Shown here piece after piece: positions 16,717-25,565 of a stretch of DNA of 64,000 bases. The translations under genes and the position numbers were made by a program. Source of the stretch: Altererythrobacter aquiaggeris (GTDB lineage Bacteria > Pseudomonadota > Alphaproteobacteria > Sphingomonadales > Sphingomonadaceae); assembly GCF_037154015.1 (NCBI RefSeq), contig NZ_JBANRL010000001.1, positions 2,356,001 to 2,420,000 on the forward strand, read 5' to 3'. Within the stretch, counting starts at the first letter, position 1. Every line of letters starts with the position of its first letter. Under the pieces are notes generated by a model. That model made no database searches. It was given only the letters and a program-made list of their open reading frames with translations, and had not been told where the DNA came from.

Positions 16717-17840
16717 TGAGCGATATTTTCGTCACTTCCGCTTTCGACAGCGGCAATATCGAAGTTCTGTCCGCCAAAGGAACCACCGCCCGCCTTGCGA
16801 TTCGCAAGGATAGGGATTCCGATTTCAAACAGTGGTTCCATTTCCGTGTTTCGGGCGCACAGGGCCGCGAAGTGACGCTCAAAATCGAAGGTCTGAAGGA
16901 ATCCGCCTATCCCGCAGGGTGGCCGGGATACCGTGCCTGCGTGTCGGAAGACCGTGATTACTGGGGCCGCGCCGACACGTTTTATGACAAGGATGCGGGC
17001 GTGCTCACGATCACATACGCGCCCGCCAGCGACATTGCGTGGTTCGCCTATTTCGCGCCCTATTCGATCGAGCGGCACCACAACCTCGTCGCCGAAGCTG
17101 CGGCCAGCGAAGGCGTGGATTATCGCTGCCTGGGCACCAGCATCGAAGGCCAGCCGATCGACTGCCTCGAAATGGGCACGGGCGACAAGCAGGTGTGGCT
17201 GTATGCCCGCCAGCATCCCGGCGAAAGCATGGCCGAATGGTGGATGGAAGGCGCACTCGAAGTGCTGTGCGATCCCACCGACACGGTTGGCCGCGTATTG
17301 CGCGAAAAGTGCCGTCTGCATCTGGTCCCCAACTGCAATCCTGACGGTTCATGCCGCGGGCATCTGCGCACCAACGCGGTGGGCACCAATCTCAACCGCG
17401 AATGGGACAATCCTACCGCTGAGAAGAGCCCAGAAGTGCTCGCAATCCGTAATGCGATGGATGAAAGCGGGCTGGATTTCGCGATGGACGTCCACGGTGA
17501 CGAGGCGATTGCGGCAAACTTCCTCGCCGGATTTGAAGGCATTTCCAACTGGACCGACGAATTGGGCGACCAGTTCTACCGCTACCGCGCGATCCTAGAT
17601 CGCCGGACGCCCGATTTCCAGACGAAGAAAGGTTATCCCGTCTCGAAACCCGGCACCGCCAATCTGTCGATGAGCACCAATCAGGTCGCGCACCGTTTCA
17701 GCGCCCCGGCGATGACGCTGGAAATGCCGTTCAAGGATAATGACGACTGGCCCGATGCCGAACAGGGCTGGAGCCCCGAACGCTGCAAGATGCTGGCGCG
17801 CGATTGCCTCGCCGCGCTGGTCGAATGGCTGGAGCAATAG
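16716..17840 (+). CDS. M14-family zinc carboxypeptidase (cytosolic CCP-like)
   Basis: A 374-residue metallocarboxypeptidase. An N-terminal beta-rich domain (1-120, [11 protein letters not shown]) precedes the catalytic domain, the layout of bacterial homologues of cytosolic carboxypeptidases. Zinc ligands are His167 and Glu170 (RQHPGE) and His260 (DVHGDE); the catalytic Glu336 is in [29 protein letters not shown] is the family's substrate-pocket segment. No signal peptide. It overlaps the lipoprotein gene by 1 bp; a functional link between them is not obvious. Confidence 0.93.
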   Translation: MSDIFVTSAFDSGNIEVLSAKGTTARLAIRKDRDSDFKQWFHFRVSGAQGREVTLKIEGLKESAYPAGWPGYRACVSEDRDYWGRADTFYDKDAGVLTITYAPASDIAWFAYFAPYSIERHHNLVAEAAASEGVDYRCLGTSIEGQPIDCLEMGTGDKQVWLYARQHPGESMAEWWMEGALEVLCDPTDTVGRVLREKCRLHLVPNCNPDGSCRGHLRTNAVGTNLNREWDNPTAEKSPEVLAIRNAMDESGLDFAMDVHGDEAIAANFLAGFEGISNWTDELGDQFYRYRAILDRRTPDFQTKKGYPVSKPGTANLSMSTNQVAHRFSAPAMTLEMPFKDNDDWPDAEQGWSPERCKMLARDCLAALVEWLEQ

Positions 17841-17899
17841 CAGCCACTGCCCGGGGCAGACGCAACTGACCGTTATGCGCCTGTCAGCAGGTTGTCGGA

Positions 17900-18484
17900 T
17901 TATTGCTCTGCATCGAATTGAGCGAAAACCGCACCCAGACCTGTAATATCATTGTTCGCCTGAAGCGTCAGAATTGCCTCTTCGATAAGAATCTCGATTT
18001 CGGTGTCGCCTGTGTCATTACCGGTTTCGTGACCGCCCAGCGACTTGGCAAACAATAGCGCAGGCCGGTTGTTGGGCAGAATGTGGACGGCCAATCGCTC
18101 CAGCCCTTCGCGCCTGCAGTCGAGCAGGATAACTGCCGCCAGCAGTCTGCCGAGCCCCAGCCCGTGATATTCATCGAGGACAGCTACGGAAAACTCGGCA
18201 GTGTCGGGGTGATCATCGTCGCGAAACGCATGAACCACACCGAGCGCTGGTTTCGATTCGATATCTGTCCTAATGGCCCCCCATGCAATATGATCGTGAC
18301 CGTCAACATCGACCAATGCATCAATTACGCGTTGGGGCGGCCTTTCCATCCCGGAGAAAAAGCGCAGATATCGCGACTGCGGTGACAGTTTTGCAATCCC
18401 GTCCTTCAGTCGTTGTTCGTCAATTTTGCTTACCGCGCGAATGCAAATCGGTGTGCCATCGTTCAACTGAGTGTTTATGATCAT
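17900..18484 (-). CDS. GNAT-family acetyltransferase
   Basis: A 194-residue protein with one GNAT domain: TAEFSVAVLDEYHGLGLGRLLAAVILLDCRREGLERLAVHILPNN is the acetyl-CoA-binding motif A/B region (residues about 95-138). The N-terminus (IRAVSKIDEQRLKDGIAKLSPQSRYLRFF) resembles the GNAT domain attached to acyl-CoA synthetase-like protein acetyltransferases, but stands alone here. Substrate unknown. The gene is divergent from DUF2721. Confidence 0.85.
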   Translation of the reverse strand: MIINTQLNDGTPICIRAVSKIDEQRLKDGIAKLSPQSRYLRFFSGMERPPQRVIDALVDVDGHDHIAWGAIRTDIESKPALGVVHAFRDDDHPDTAEFSVAVLDEYHGLGLGRLLAAVILLDCRREGLERLAVHILPNNRPALLFAKSLGGHETGNDTGDTEIEILIEEAILTLQANNDITGLGAVFAQFDAEQ

Positions 18485-18521
18485 GAAACAGCGCCTGTAA
18501 GTGGGCCTCTATGGTGAATAT

Positions 18522-19043
18522 ATGATGATAGATTTACTGGCGGTCAGCGGCGATCTGGCATCGGATTTGATCTCTAGAACATCAAATACACAAAGTGTTC
18601 AGAAGATAGTACAGATATCTCTTGCACCCGTCTTCCTGCTCGCGGCAATTGGCGCGTTCCTCAATGTCATGAACGGACGGTTGATCTGGCTGACCGACCG
18701 TGTGGACAGGTTGGATGAAAACAAGAAAGCGGGCGGGGCCGATCCGGGATTGGAGGAACTGCCCGTTCTGCGGCGCCGGCAAACATTCGCATATCGGGCG
18801 GTCAATCTCAGCACTGTTGCGGCTTTGCTGATCTGTGTCGTGGTTGCGCTGCTGTTCGTCAGCGCCTTTGTCCGGCCCCAACTGGGAACTTATGTTGCTG
18901 TCGCCTGGATATTGGCAATGGGACTGGTTTTCACCGCGCTGCTGTTCTTCCTGTCCGAGACGCGGCTGGCGACAAGTTCAGCCAGCGAGCGCCGCAGGCT
19001 TTCCCGAAAGATGCAAGACCGCTCAAAGAGCGATGACAATTAG
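18522..19043 (+). CDS. DUF2721-family membrane protein
   Basis: A 173-residue inner-membrane protein with three hydrophobic helices (about IVQISLAPVFLLAAIGAFL, VNLSTVAALLICVVVALLFV, YVAVAWILAMGLVFTALLFFL). The stretch IGAFLNVMNGRLIWLTDRVDRL is the DUF2721 signature. Function unknown. ATG 18522 (MMIDLLAV) is preferred; a GTG at 18501 would add seven residues. Neither has a strong Shine-Dalgarno. Confidence 0.82.
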   Translation: MMIDLLAVSGDLASDLISRTSNTQSVQKIVQISLAPVFLLAAIGAFLNVMNGRLIWLTDRVDRLDENKKAGGADPGLEELPVLRRRQTFAYRAVNLSTVAALLICVVVALLFVSAFVRPQLGTYVAVAWILAMGLVFTALLFFLSETRLATSSASERRRLSRKMQDRSKSDDN

Positions 19044-19193
19044 GTATCCGTTGCAAGATCCTGAGTGATATCTGGCTGCGGTTGCACCCTTGACCGGGTC
19101 TTTCAGGGCGATGCCGCAAACCTGCCCGCAAAAATCCCGCGCCGCATTCATTACCCGCGCTTGTGGCCCACGCGCATCAATTGATGGGGCCCG

Positions 19194-19601
19194 CTAAACC
19201 AGACTGTCCGGCCCGAAGGCCATCGGCAGCAGTTGCGACAGTTTGACGGTGACCACTTCATCCGCGCCCGCGCAATGCACATCGGGGTCGGTTCCGCCCA
19301 GCGCAGCAAGTTCGTTGAGGACCTGGCGGCACCTGCCGCAAGGCGTAATCGGATCATGCGCGGGGCCGGTTACCGCAACCGCTTCCAGCCCGCCGCGCAC
19401 GCCGCCGGACATGGCCTTGGCCACCGCGACCGTCTCGGCGCACAGCGCCAGGCCGTAGCTGGCATTTTCGACATTCGCGCCGGTTACCACGCTGCCATCG
19501 GCAAACAGCAGCGCCGCGCCAACCTGGAAGTCGGAGTAAGGTGCATAGGCATCACGCGATGCCCCGCGTGCCGCAGCTACCAATTCGTCCCTGTCGATCA
19601 T
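19194..19601 (-). CDS. cdd: cytidine deaminase
   Basis: A 135-residue zinc enzyme of pyrimidine salvage, deaminating cytidine and deoxycytidine to uridine forms. Zinc ligands are Cys54 with catalytic Glu56 (ALCAETVAV) and Cys88/Cys91 (PCGRCRQVL), the homotetrameric CDA type. The ATG at 19601 overlaps the stop of the upstream GH25-like gene by 4 bp (ATGA). Longer upstream starts would run into the GH25-like gene. Confidence 0.95.
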   Translation of the reverse strand: MIDRDELVAAARGASRDAYAPYSDFQVGAALLFADGSVVTGANVENASYGLALCAETVAVAKAMSGGVRGGLEAVAVTGPAHDPITPCGRCRQVLNELAALGGTDPDVHCAGADEVVTVKLSQLLPMAFGPDSLV

Positions 19602-20293
19602 CTTGCCACCACCCATCTTACCGGCGCCTCGCCTGCTTCGTTGCGGAAGCTTTCGTTGGCTGTCCAGAGCGCCCATGGACGCCCGGCATATGCCGGCTCC
19701 AGCCGGTTGCCGGTAAGCCACAGGTTACGTTCGAACCGGCCGGCGAAATCGAACCGTTCTTCGAAGCTCGGGGAAATTTTCAAAAGTGCGGGTTTGCCGA
19801 CATGGTTTTCGACCTGGTTGACAAAGGTCATCAGTTCGCTTTCCAGCGCCGCATCGCTCACTTTCGGCACGCAGGCAGCCGTATCACCGCCCAGCGCAAT
19901 CGCGGGCGGCAGCAGATCCTTCACCCGCGGTACTATCGTGACAAAGTTTGCCGATTGGCCGTCCGCAACCAGACAGGGGTCGTATGTGTGCACCATCCCC
20001 ACCTGCATTCCGGCGTCGCGGGCGGCGGCGTAATTGCGCGCAAATCCGGCGTCCTGAAAATCGGCACCGCGGCTGGCTTCCAGATAGACGAACTGGGCGC
20101 CAATCGCCTTGAGCGCGCGAAAATCGGGCTGCCCATCGACGGCACCGATCAGCACACCCTGCAGCGGATAGCGCGCGCGGTCGGGTGTCCAGTGCACCAG
20201 ATGCCACCAGCCAAATCCGGCCGCCAGCATCACCAGCAGCAACAGCGCTGCCGCCCAGCGCAACCGCGAGCTGATCGATTTTCTGCGTGCCAT
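19598..20293 (-). CDS. GH25 (lysozyme-like) family protein with degenerate active site
   Basis: A 231-residue protein: basic N-terminus, one membrane anchor (about 12-28), then a GH25-like barrel facing the periplasm (GVLIGAVDGQPDFRALKAIGAQFVYLEAS, ARDAGMQVGMVHTYDPC, QSANFVTIVPRVKDLLPPAIALGG, KPALLKISPSF, RPWALWTAN). Active muramidases have a catalytic D-x-E after the LPP strand; here it reads AIALG (131-135), and the first-strand DVS-type acid is also gone. Sphingomonads carry such paralogues, so it is probably not a lysozyme. ATG 20293 is chosen because the longer frame would disturb the anchor. Translationally coupled to cdd. Confidence 0.75.
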   Translation of the reverse strand: MARRKSISSRLRWAAALLLLVMLAAGFGWWHLVHWTPDRARYPLQGVLIGAVDGQPDFRALKAIGAQFVYLEASRGADFQDAGFARNYAAARDAGMQVGMVHTYDPCLVADGQSANFVTIVPRVKDLLPPAIALGGDTAACVPKVSDAALESELMTFVNQVENHVGKPALLKISPSFEERFDFAGRFERNLWLTGNRLEPAYAGRPWALWTANESFRNEAGEAPVRWVVAR

Positions 20294-20330
20294 GGTTAAA
20301 TGATGTCCCTGCCCTGATCCCGCACCAAAG

Positions 20331-20813
20331 CTAGCCCTTGATATGGAGCACACAGATCAATGTGAACAGCCGTCTTGCAGTGGCAAAGTCGGTTTCTACC
20401 TTGCCTTCGAGGCGTTCTATCAGAAGTTCTGCCGCGCCGTTATGCACCCCGCGCCGGGCCATATCGATCGTTTCGATCTCTGCGGCGGTGGCCTGACGAA
20501 TCGCCTGATAATAACTGTCGCAGATCGCGAAATATTCGCGGATCGGGCGGCGAAACCGCGCAAGACCAAGCAACAGGGTTTCAAGCTCGTCCCCGTCATC
20601 GTCCGATATGGCCATCAGCAAACGGCCTTCGGGTACCGACAGTTGCAGACGGTATGGGCCGTTATGCCCCGCTTCGGCCGAACGGACAGGCCGGAACGAA
20701 TTTTCCTCGATCAGATCGAAAATGGCAACGCGGCGTTCCTGTTCGACATCGGCGTTGCGCCAGAGAATCGTCTCGTCATCCAGCGCGATATGAGAAATGC
20801 GGTGCGTAACCAT
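20331..20813 (-). CDS. UPF0262-family protein
   Basis: A 160-residue cytosolic protein matching UPF0262, an alphaproteobacterial family of unknown function: THRISHIALDDETILWRN at the start, then RVAIFDLIEENSF, GPYRLQLSVPEGRLLMAI, FRRPIREYFAICDSYYQAI and ARRGVHNGAAELLIERLEGK. ATG 20813 is chosen over a longer frame that runs into the 13-bp repeats. It ends 37 bp before the GH25-like start, giving a probable three-gene unit UPF0262 / GH25-like / cdd. Divergent from dnaB. Confidence 0.88.
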   Translation of the reverse strand: MVTHRISHIALDDETILWRNADVEQERRVAIFDLIEENSFRPVRSAEAGHNGPYRLQLSVPEGRLLMAISDDDGDELETLLLGLARFRRPIREYFAICDSYYQAIRQATAAEIETIDMARRGVHNGAAELLIERLEGKVETDFATARRLFTLICVLHIKG

Positions 20814-20865
20814 GAGCTGTCTGCCTTCGCAGATACGGTAGGGGCGCGGCAAGCCGTGATTGCAA

Positions 20866-20943
20866 ATAATGGCGCCGAAATCCTGCGCCGAAATCCTGCG
20901 CCGGGATCCTGCGCCGGGATCCTGCGCCGAAATCCTGTGCGGC
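20866..20943. repeat. 13-bp tandem repeat upstream of dnaB
   Basis: The unit AATCCTGCGCCGA, with variants ending or starting in G, occurs head-to-tail at 20879-20891, 20892-20904, 20905-20917, 20918-20930 and, degenerate, 20931-20943; a further partial copy (ggcgccga) precedes it. It lies between the UPF0262 start (20813) and the dnaB promoter region (from 20986). The 13-bp period is not a multiple of three, and the array is outside the chosen coding starts. Confidence 0.9.
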
Positions 20944-20985
20944 CATCTTGCGCAAAACCATTCCCGAAAAAATCTTTGTCGGGTT

Positions 20986-21014
20986 TTGCACAAACCTGTC
21001 CTCGCTTGTGTAAG
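20986..21014 (+). promoter_or_regulatory. candidate sigma-70-type promoter of dnaB
   Basis: TTGCAC (20986-20991), 17-bp spacer, TGTAAG (21009-21014). The dnaB ATG follows at 21060, leaving a 5' leader of roughly 40 bases. The 13-bp repeat ends about 43 bp upstream of the -35. Confidence 0.45.
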
Positions 21015-21059
21015 ACCATTGCCTTCCCCTTGCCCCGTTCATCACGCAATAAGCATCGC

Positions 21060-22580
21060 ATGGCTGACCAAGACCTTTTGATCCGATCTTCCGCTTCCAC
21101 CACCGCGAGCGAAGAAACGGGAAGAACCCTACCGTCCAACGTCGAGGCGGAAGCCGCCTTTCTGGGCGCTGTGCTGATCGACAACCGGGTGGTGGAAGAA
21201 CTGCCCGTCTCGATCCGGCCCGAACATTTCTTCGAACCCGTCCATGCCCGCGTTTACGACCGCATCATGACCTTGCTCGACCGGTCGATGGTGGTGACAC
21301 CGGTAACGCTGAAACCCTATTTCGAAGCTGATGAAGCGTTGAAAGAACTGGGCGGGATTACCTATCTGGCGCGCCTGACGGCTGACGGGCAGGGCCTGCT
21401 TGCGCCGCGCGAACTGGCCCAGCAGATTTACGATCTGGCCTTGCTGCGCGAACTGGTGAGCGTGGGCCGCAGCCTGGTCGAAGGCGCTCTGGATACGTCA
21501 GACAGCGTTGCGCCGATGGAACAGATCGAACAGGCCGAAGCGGATCTGTTCCGCGTTGCCGAAGGTGCAACCGAAGGCAATGACGCGACCAATTTCAAAA
21601 GCGCCGCCGTAACCGCGATCAAAATGGTCGAAGCGGCGATGAATTCGGGCGGCGGCCTGTCGGGCAAAACTACCGGGCTTGCCACCATCGATAACAAGAC
21701 CGCCGGGCTGCATAACAGCGATCTGATCATTCTGGCGGGCCGGCCGGGCATGGGCAAGACATCGCTGGCGACCAACATCGCGTTCAATTGCGCCGAAGAA
21801 CATCTCAAATACCAGGAAAAGGGTGGCCCGTTCAATTATGGCGGCCCGGTGGCGTTCTTCAGTCTGGAAATGAGCGCCGATCAGCTGGCCACGCGTATTC
21901 TTGCCGAACAGGCCGAAATATCATCCGAATCGCTCAGGTCGGGCAAACTGAGCCGTGATGAGTTTCAGAAGCTGTCGTTTGCCAGCCAGCGGCTGGCCGA
22001 ATTGCCGCTGTTTATCGATGATACGCCCGCGCTGACGATCGGGGCCTTGCGGTCAAGAGCGCGGCGGTTGAAGCGCAGGCATGATATTTCGCTGATTGTG
22101 GTCGATTATCTGCAATTGCTGCAGGGCAGCGGCCGCGCAAACGACAACCGCGTGAATGAAATTTCGGAGATCAGCCGGGGTCTGAAGACGCTGGCGAAAG
22201 AGCTGCAAGTACCGGTTATAGCGCTGTCACAGCTTAGCCGTGCGGTCGAGCAGCGCGAAGACAAGCGCCCGATGCTGTCGGACCTGCGCGAATCGGGCTC
22301 GATCGAACAGGATGCGGATATGGTGTGGTTCATCTTCCGCGCCGATTATTATCACGAATCGCTCAAGCCCGACGAACCGACCCCGGAAAGTTCGCAGGAT
22401 GTCGTCGCCAAATATGACGAATGGATGCAGAAACAGATGGAACTGAATAACAAGGCGACGCTGATCGTGGCGAAACAGCGTCATGGTTCGACGGGCAATG
22501 TGCCGCTGTTGTTCCAGAGCGAATTTACCAAATTCACCTCGCCCAATATGAAAGATTATTCGGATTACGGTTTCGAATAA
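21060..22580 (+). CDS. dnaB: replicative DNA helicase DnaB
   Basis: A 506-residue hexameric 5'-3' helicase at the replication fork. The N-terminal collar domain (PSNVEAEAAFLGAVLIDN to about 125), linker, then RecA-like motor: Walker A GRPGMGKTS (227-235), FSLEMSADQLATRI, LIVVDYLQLLQG (Walker B), LSQLSRAVEQRED (arginine finger region) and the terminal DADMVWFIFR / KQRHGSTG. Start at ATG 21060 (MADQDLLIRSS); the frame is open far upstream through the 13-bp repeats but has no similarity there. No intein is present. Confidence 0.97.
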   Translation: MADQDLLIRSSASTTASEETGRTLPSNVEAEAAFLGAVLIDNRVVEELPVSIRPEHFFEPVHARVYDRIMTLLDRSMVVTPVTLKPYFEADEALKELGGITYLARLTADGQGLLAPRELAQQIYDLALLRELVSVGRSLVEGALDTSDSVAPMEQIEQAEADLFRVAEGATEGNDATNFKSAAVTAIKMVEAAMNSGGGLSGKTTGLATIDNKTAGLHNSDLIILAGRPGMGKTSLATNIAFNCAEEHLKYQEKGGPFNYGGPVAFFSLEMSADQLATRILAEQAEISSESLRSGKLSRDEFQKLSFASQRLAELPLFIDDTPALTIGALRSRARRLKRRHDISLIVVDYLQLLQGSGRANDNRVNEISEISRGLKTLAKELQVPVIALSQLSRAVEQREDKRPMLSDLRESGSIEQDADMVWFIFRADYYHESLKPDEPTPESSQDVVAKYDEWMQKQMELNNKATLIVAKQRHGSTGNVPLLFQSEFTKFTSPNMKDYSDYGFE

Positions 22581-22605
22581 GCGCGCGTTTGAAAGCTCAC
22601 CCTGA

Positions 22606-23802
22606 CTATAGCCCCAGATTGAGCCGCCGGCTGACGGTGTAATCAACCACGGAAACCAGAAACCAGCTGACGGCCCACTTCACGCGGTTGACCAGCGTCG
22701 CATTGCGCCGGTGCACCGCGTGCGTAATCGCTTCGCTGGCGGGAATATGCCGGTCGATATATGCGCGCATGGTTTCAGCCAGAGCCGCATCTTCTATCCG
22801 CAAAACGAGTTCAAGGTTCAGGAACAGGCTGCGCATATCGAAATTTGCACTGCCGACATATACCGTATCGTCCAGCACGATCAGTTTGGCGTGCAGCTTG
22901 CACGGCTGGAACTCGTAAATCTCGGCTTTCTTTCGCAAAAGATAGAAATACAGCGCACGGGTTGCGCCGATTGTCGCCCCGTTGTCCGATTTACCCGCCA
23001 TGATCAGCCGCGCTTCGCCGGTTTTGGCGATCCGTCCGATCCGGCGCAGCAGGCTGGGCGACGGGCTGAAATAGGCCATCATCATATCCAGACGTTTGCC
23101 CTTCACCAGATCGCTGCCGACACATTTTGCCCAGCTCGACCAACCACGCGTGGGTCCGCCGATCAGCCAGCGCACTGCGCCTGTTCCGCCATCCCAGTTG
23201 CGCACCATTGTGCGCATGGCCCGCCAATTTGCCTTGGGATCGGCCGTCCAGCGCTCGATCTTGTCGAACCAGTCAACCAGACCTGCCACCGCATCGCCTT
23301 CCAGCGTCAGGCCGAGATCGTGCCAACCATTGACATCCGGGGCGGCAAAATAATCGTCAGCCACATTAAAGCCGCCGAACATCGCGATCCGGTCGTCGGC
23401 AATGACCATTTTCTGGTGGTTGCGGATCAGATAGCGCTGCGACCATCGCGGGCTGAATTTGCAATATCGCCCCCCCGCATCGGACAGCGGTGCAAAAAAT
23501 TCATCCCCGGCCCCTGCACCAAATCCGTCCAGCACCAGCGTTACATCGACCCCGCGCTCAGCCGCTGCAATCAGCGCATCGCGCACTTGCTGTCCGGCAT
23601 TGTCTTCCGCGAAAATGTAAAAGCACACTTTCAAGGTGCTTTGTGCATCGGCAATCAGTGTGATGAGCCGGTCCAGACGGTCACGCCCGGCGGGAAAGAA
23701 TTGCAGCGATTGCCCTTGCGCCTGCGCAGTAAACGGCGCGACTTCCTGCCACCCCGTCACAGGGTTTTCGCTCACGGCTCGCGGCAGCTTATCATCGGTC
23801 AT
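22606..23802 (-). CDS. phospholipase D / cardiolipin synthase-like protein
   Basis: A 398-residue PLD-superfamily enzyme with two HKD motifs: NHQKMVIAD (His129, Lys131, Asp136) and LHAKLIVLD (His304, Lys306, Asp311), the second followed by [10 protein letters not shown]. This layout matches cardiolipin synthases of the ClsB type, which lack N-terminal membrane helices, although only weakly hydrophobic segments are seen (near the C-terminus, [13 protein letters not shown]). Substrate could be phosphatidylglycerol or another phospholipid. ATG 23802 ([10 protein letters not shown]) is chosen. It converges on dnaB with 25 bp between stops. Confidence 0.88.
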   Translation of the reverse strand: MTDDKLPRAVSENPVTGWQEVAPFTAQAQGQSLQFFPAGRDRLDRLITLIADAQSTLKVCFYIFAEDNAGQQVRDALIAAAERGVDVTLVLDGFGAGAGDEFFAPLSDAGGRYCKFSPRWSQRYLIRNHQKMVIADDRIAMFGGFNVADDYFAAPDVNGWHDLGLTLEGDAVAGLVDWFDKIERWTADPKANWRAMRTMVRNWDGGTGAVRWLIGGPTRGWSSWAKCVGSDLVKGKRLDMMMAYFSPSPSLLRRIGRIAKTGEARLIMAGKSDNGATIGATRALYFYLLRKKAEIYEFQPCKLHAKLIVLDDTVYVGSANFDMRSLFLNLELVLRIEDAALAETMRAYIDRHIPASEAITHAVHRRNATLVNRVKWAVSWFLVSVVDYTVSRRLNLGL

Positions 23803-23878
23803 CGAGCCGCATCTAGTCGCGCGGCATACTGGCGGGCAACCCCGCAGCGGATTTGGTCCGCACAAGGCGGGGATTTCC

Positions 23879-23907
23879 TTGACTCTGGAAGGCGCGATCC
23901 CTATTTC
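23879..23907 (+). promoter_or_regulatory. candidate promoter of rpoZ
   Basis: TTGACT (23879-23884), 17-bp spacer, TATTTC (23902-23907), about 40 bp ahead of the rpoZ ATG. A GGAG Shine-Dalgarno lies at 23938-23941. Confidence 0.5.
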
Positions 23908-23946
23908 GCCGGTAATCCTGAAACTTTTATATTTATCGGAGTGCCC

Positions 23947-24291
23947 ATGGCGCGCGTTACCGTCGAAGATTGTGTCGACAAGGTCCCAAACCGTTTCGAC
24001 CTCGTCCTTCTGTCCGCACAGCGTGCGCGCGAGATTTCGGGCGGCGCAGAAATCACCGTGGATCGCGACCGTGACAAGAATCCCGTCGTCGCCTTGCGCG
24101 AAATCGCCGAACAGACAGTCAAGCCCAAGCAGCTGAAAGAAAGCGTCGTTCTCGGTCTGCAGCGTGTGCTGCCTGACGATGAGGACGAGGCTGATGAAAT
24201 CGGTTCGCTGAGCCAGTCGGCAGAAGCGTTGCGGATTACCGCATCAGCCCCGACGCGCTCCACATCCATCGGCTCCGATTACGACGGCTGA
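23947..24291 (+). CDS. rpoZ: DNA-directed RNA polymerase omega subunit
   Basis: A 114-residue omega subunit that aids assembly of RNA polymerase. [33 protein letters not shown] and [14 protein letters not shown] are the complete Pfam RNA_pol_Rpb6 signature. The ATG at 23947 follows a GGAG motif; the open frame continues far upstream antisense to the PLD gene without meaning. A terminator follows at 24324. Confidence 0.97.
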   Translation: MARVTVEDCVDKVPNRFDLVLLSAQRAREISGGAEITVDRDRDKNPVVALREIAEQTVKPKQLKESVVLGLQRVLPDDEDEADEIGSLSQSAEALRITASAPTRSTSIGSDYDG

Positions 24292-24323
24292 TCGCAGCGG
24301 GTCTTGCAAAGTTTTGAAAAACA

Positions 24324-24352
24324 GGGGTCGCAGCGATGCGGCCCCTTTTTGT
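24324..24352 (+). terminator. rho-independent terminator after rpoZ
   Basis: GGGGTCGCA (24324-24332) pairs with TGCGGCCCC (24337-24345; one G-U pair) around a tetraloop, followed by five T. Confidence 0.85.
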
Positions 24353-24423
24353 TTGTGTCAGACGTGGCGGGACTTGGGCAGCAAGGTTTCCGCGCTATAA
24401 GGTGCCGGTTGGAGGGGGCCTGA

Positions 24424-25506
24424 ATGAGCGACATCGGTGACGCAATCGGTAGTATGGTCAGCGGCGCGGCGATTGCCCGCGCAATCGAACCCGGTGCCAG
24501 CGGCAAACGCCCGGTGGGCGTCGATGCGGGCGAAGGCGACTGCCTCAATTGCGGCACGAAGCTGATCGGCGATCATTGCCATAGCTGCGGGCAAAGCGCG
24601 CATATCCACCGGACTTTCGGCGCCTTCATGCATGATCTGCTGCACGGCGCGCTGCATTTCGAAGGCAAGACCTGGCGGACATTACCCATGCTGGCATTCA
24701 GGCCCGGCAAACTGACCCGCCGCTATATCGACGGTGAACGCGCGCGGTTCGTATCGCCGATGGCGCTGTTCCTGTTTTCCGTATTCCTGATGTTCGCGGT
24801 TTTCCAGATCAGTGGTCTGACCGTGCCGGGCGATATCGCCGCCAACGATGAGGTAAAGGCGGGCATCGAAAACACGCGCGGTCTGGTTGCCGGGGAGCTG
24901 GAAATTCAGCAGGAAAAACTGGCGCAGCTTGAGGAAACCAGTCCCGCCTATACAAAAAAAGCCACCGATGTCGCCGAGCTGGAGGAGGCTTTGCGGGCAA
25001 TCGATGCGGGGGACAGCTTTAGTTTCAAGCCCGAAAACGGTCCTGAAATGAAGATGTCGTTTAACCGGACAGGTTGGCCGCGACTGGATGCCGGGATCAA
25101 GAAAGCCCGCGAAAATCCGGGACTGTTGCTTTATAAAATACAGGCCAACTCGTATAAATTCTCATGGCTGCTCGTACCGTTATCCTTGCCGTTCGTCTGG
25201 CTGATCTTCTTGTGGAAAAGCCGGTTCGGGCTCTACGATCACGCTGTGTTCGTAACCTATTCGATCGCCTTCATGTCGCTGCTATTTATAGTTTTGACAG
25301 TGCTGGGCGGCCTGGGTGTCGGCGCTCAATGGCTGATAATGGCGGCAGGCCTGATCGCGCCGTTCCATATCTACAAGCAGTTGAAGCACGCATACGGGCT
25401 GAGCCGTTTCTCCGCGCTGTGGCGCACGGCGATTGTTCTGGCATTTATCGCAATCGTGATCGCGCTGTTCCTGTGGTCGCTGATCATGCTCGGCCTGCTG
25501 GGCTGA
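24424..25506 (+). CDS. DUF3667-family membrane protein with zinc ribbon
   Basis: A 360-residue protein. An N-terminal four-cysteine zinc ribbon (Cys40/Cys43 in CLNCG and Cys52/Cys55 in CHSCGQ) is followed by the DUF3667 signature HRTFGAFMHDLLHGALHFEGKTWRTL, then GERARFVSPMALFLFSVFLMF. Hydrophobic segments lie near 115-133, 255-273 and in three C-terminal helices; between them is a charged, coiled-coil-like loop (about 150-185, EIQQEKLAQLEE). Function unknown. Start ATG 24424. It converges on ftsH. Confidence 0.85.
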   Translation: MSDIGDAIGSMVSGAAIARAIEPGASGKRPVGVDAGEGDCLNCGTKLIGDHCHSCGQSAHIHRTFGAFMHDLLHGALHFEGKTWRTLPMLAFRPGKLTRRYIDGERARFVSPMALFLFSVFLMFAVFQISGLTVPGDIAANDEVKAGIENTRGLVAGELEIQQEKLAQLEETSPAYTKKATDVAELEEALRAIDAGDSFSFKPENGPEMKMSFNRTGWPRLDAGIKKARENPGLLLYKIQANSYKFSWLLVPLSLPFVWLIFLWKSRFGLYDHAVFVTYSIAFMSLLFIVLTVLGGLGVGAQWLIMAAGLIAPFHIYKQLKHAYGLSRFSALWRTAIVLAFIAIVIALFLWSLIMLGLLG

Positions 25507-25509
25507 ACG

Positions 25510-25544
25510 AAAAGGGCGGCGCGGGAATGAACCCGCAGCCGCCC
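25510..25544 (-). terminator. terminator after ftsH
   Basis: GGGCGGC-GCGGG (25514-25525) pairs with CCCGC-A-GCCGCCC (25532-25544), one bulge, 6-base loop. On the minus strand a TTTT run follows the stem, so it serves ftsH; on the plus strand no T-run follows. Confidence 0.8.
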
Positions 25545-25565
25545 TGATCGTCCGTCTTACGTTGC

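Noticed and set aside
19598-20293. Active lysozyme
   Set aside because: The D-x-E catalytic pair is missing.
20866-20943. CRISPR-like array
   Set aside because: Units are only 13 bp and contiguous, without spacers; no cas gene in the window.
22711-23946. Long upstream extension of the rpoZ frame
   Set aside because: It runs antisense to the PLD-family gene and has no similarity; rpoZ has its own ATG, GGAG motif and promoter.
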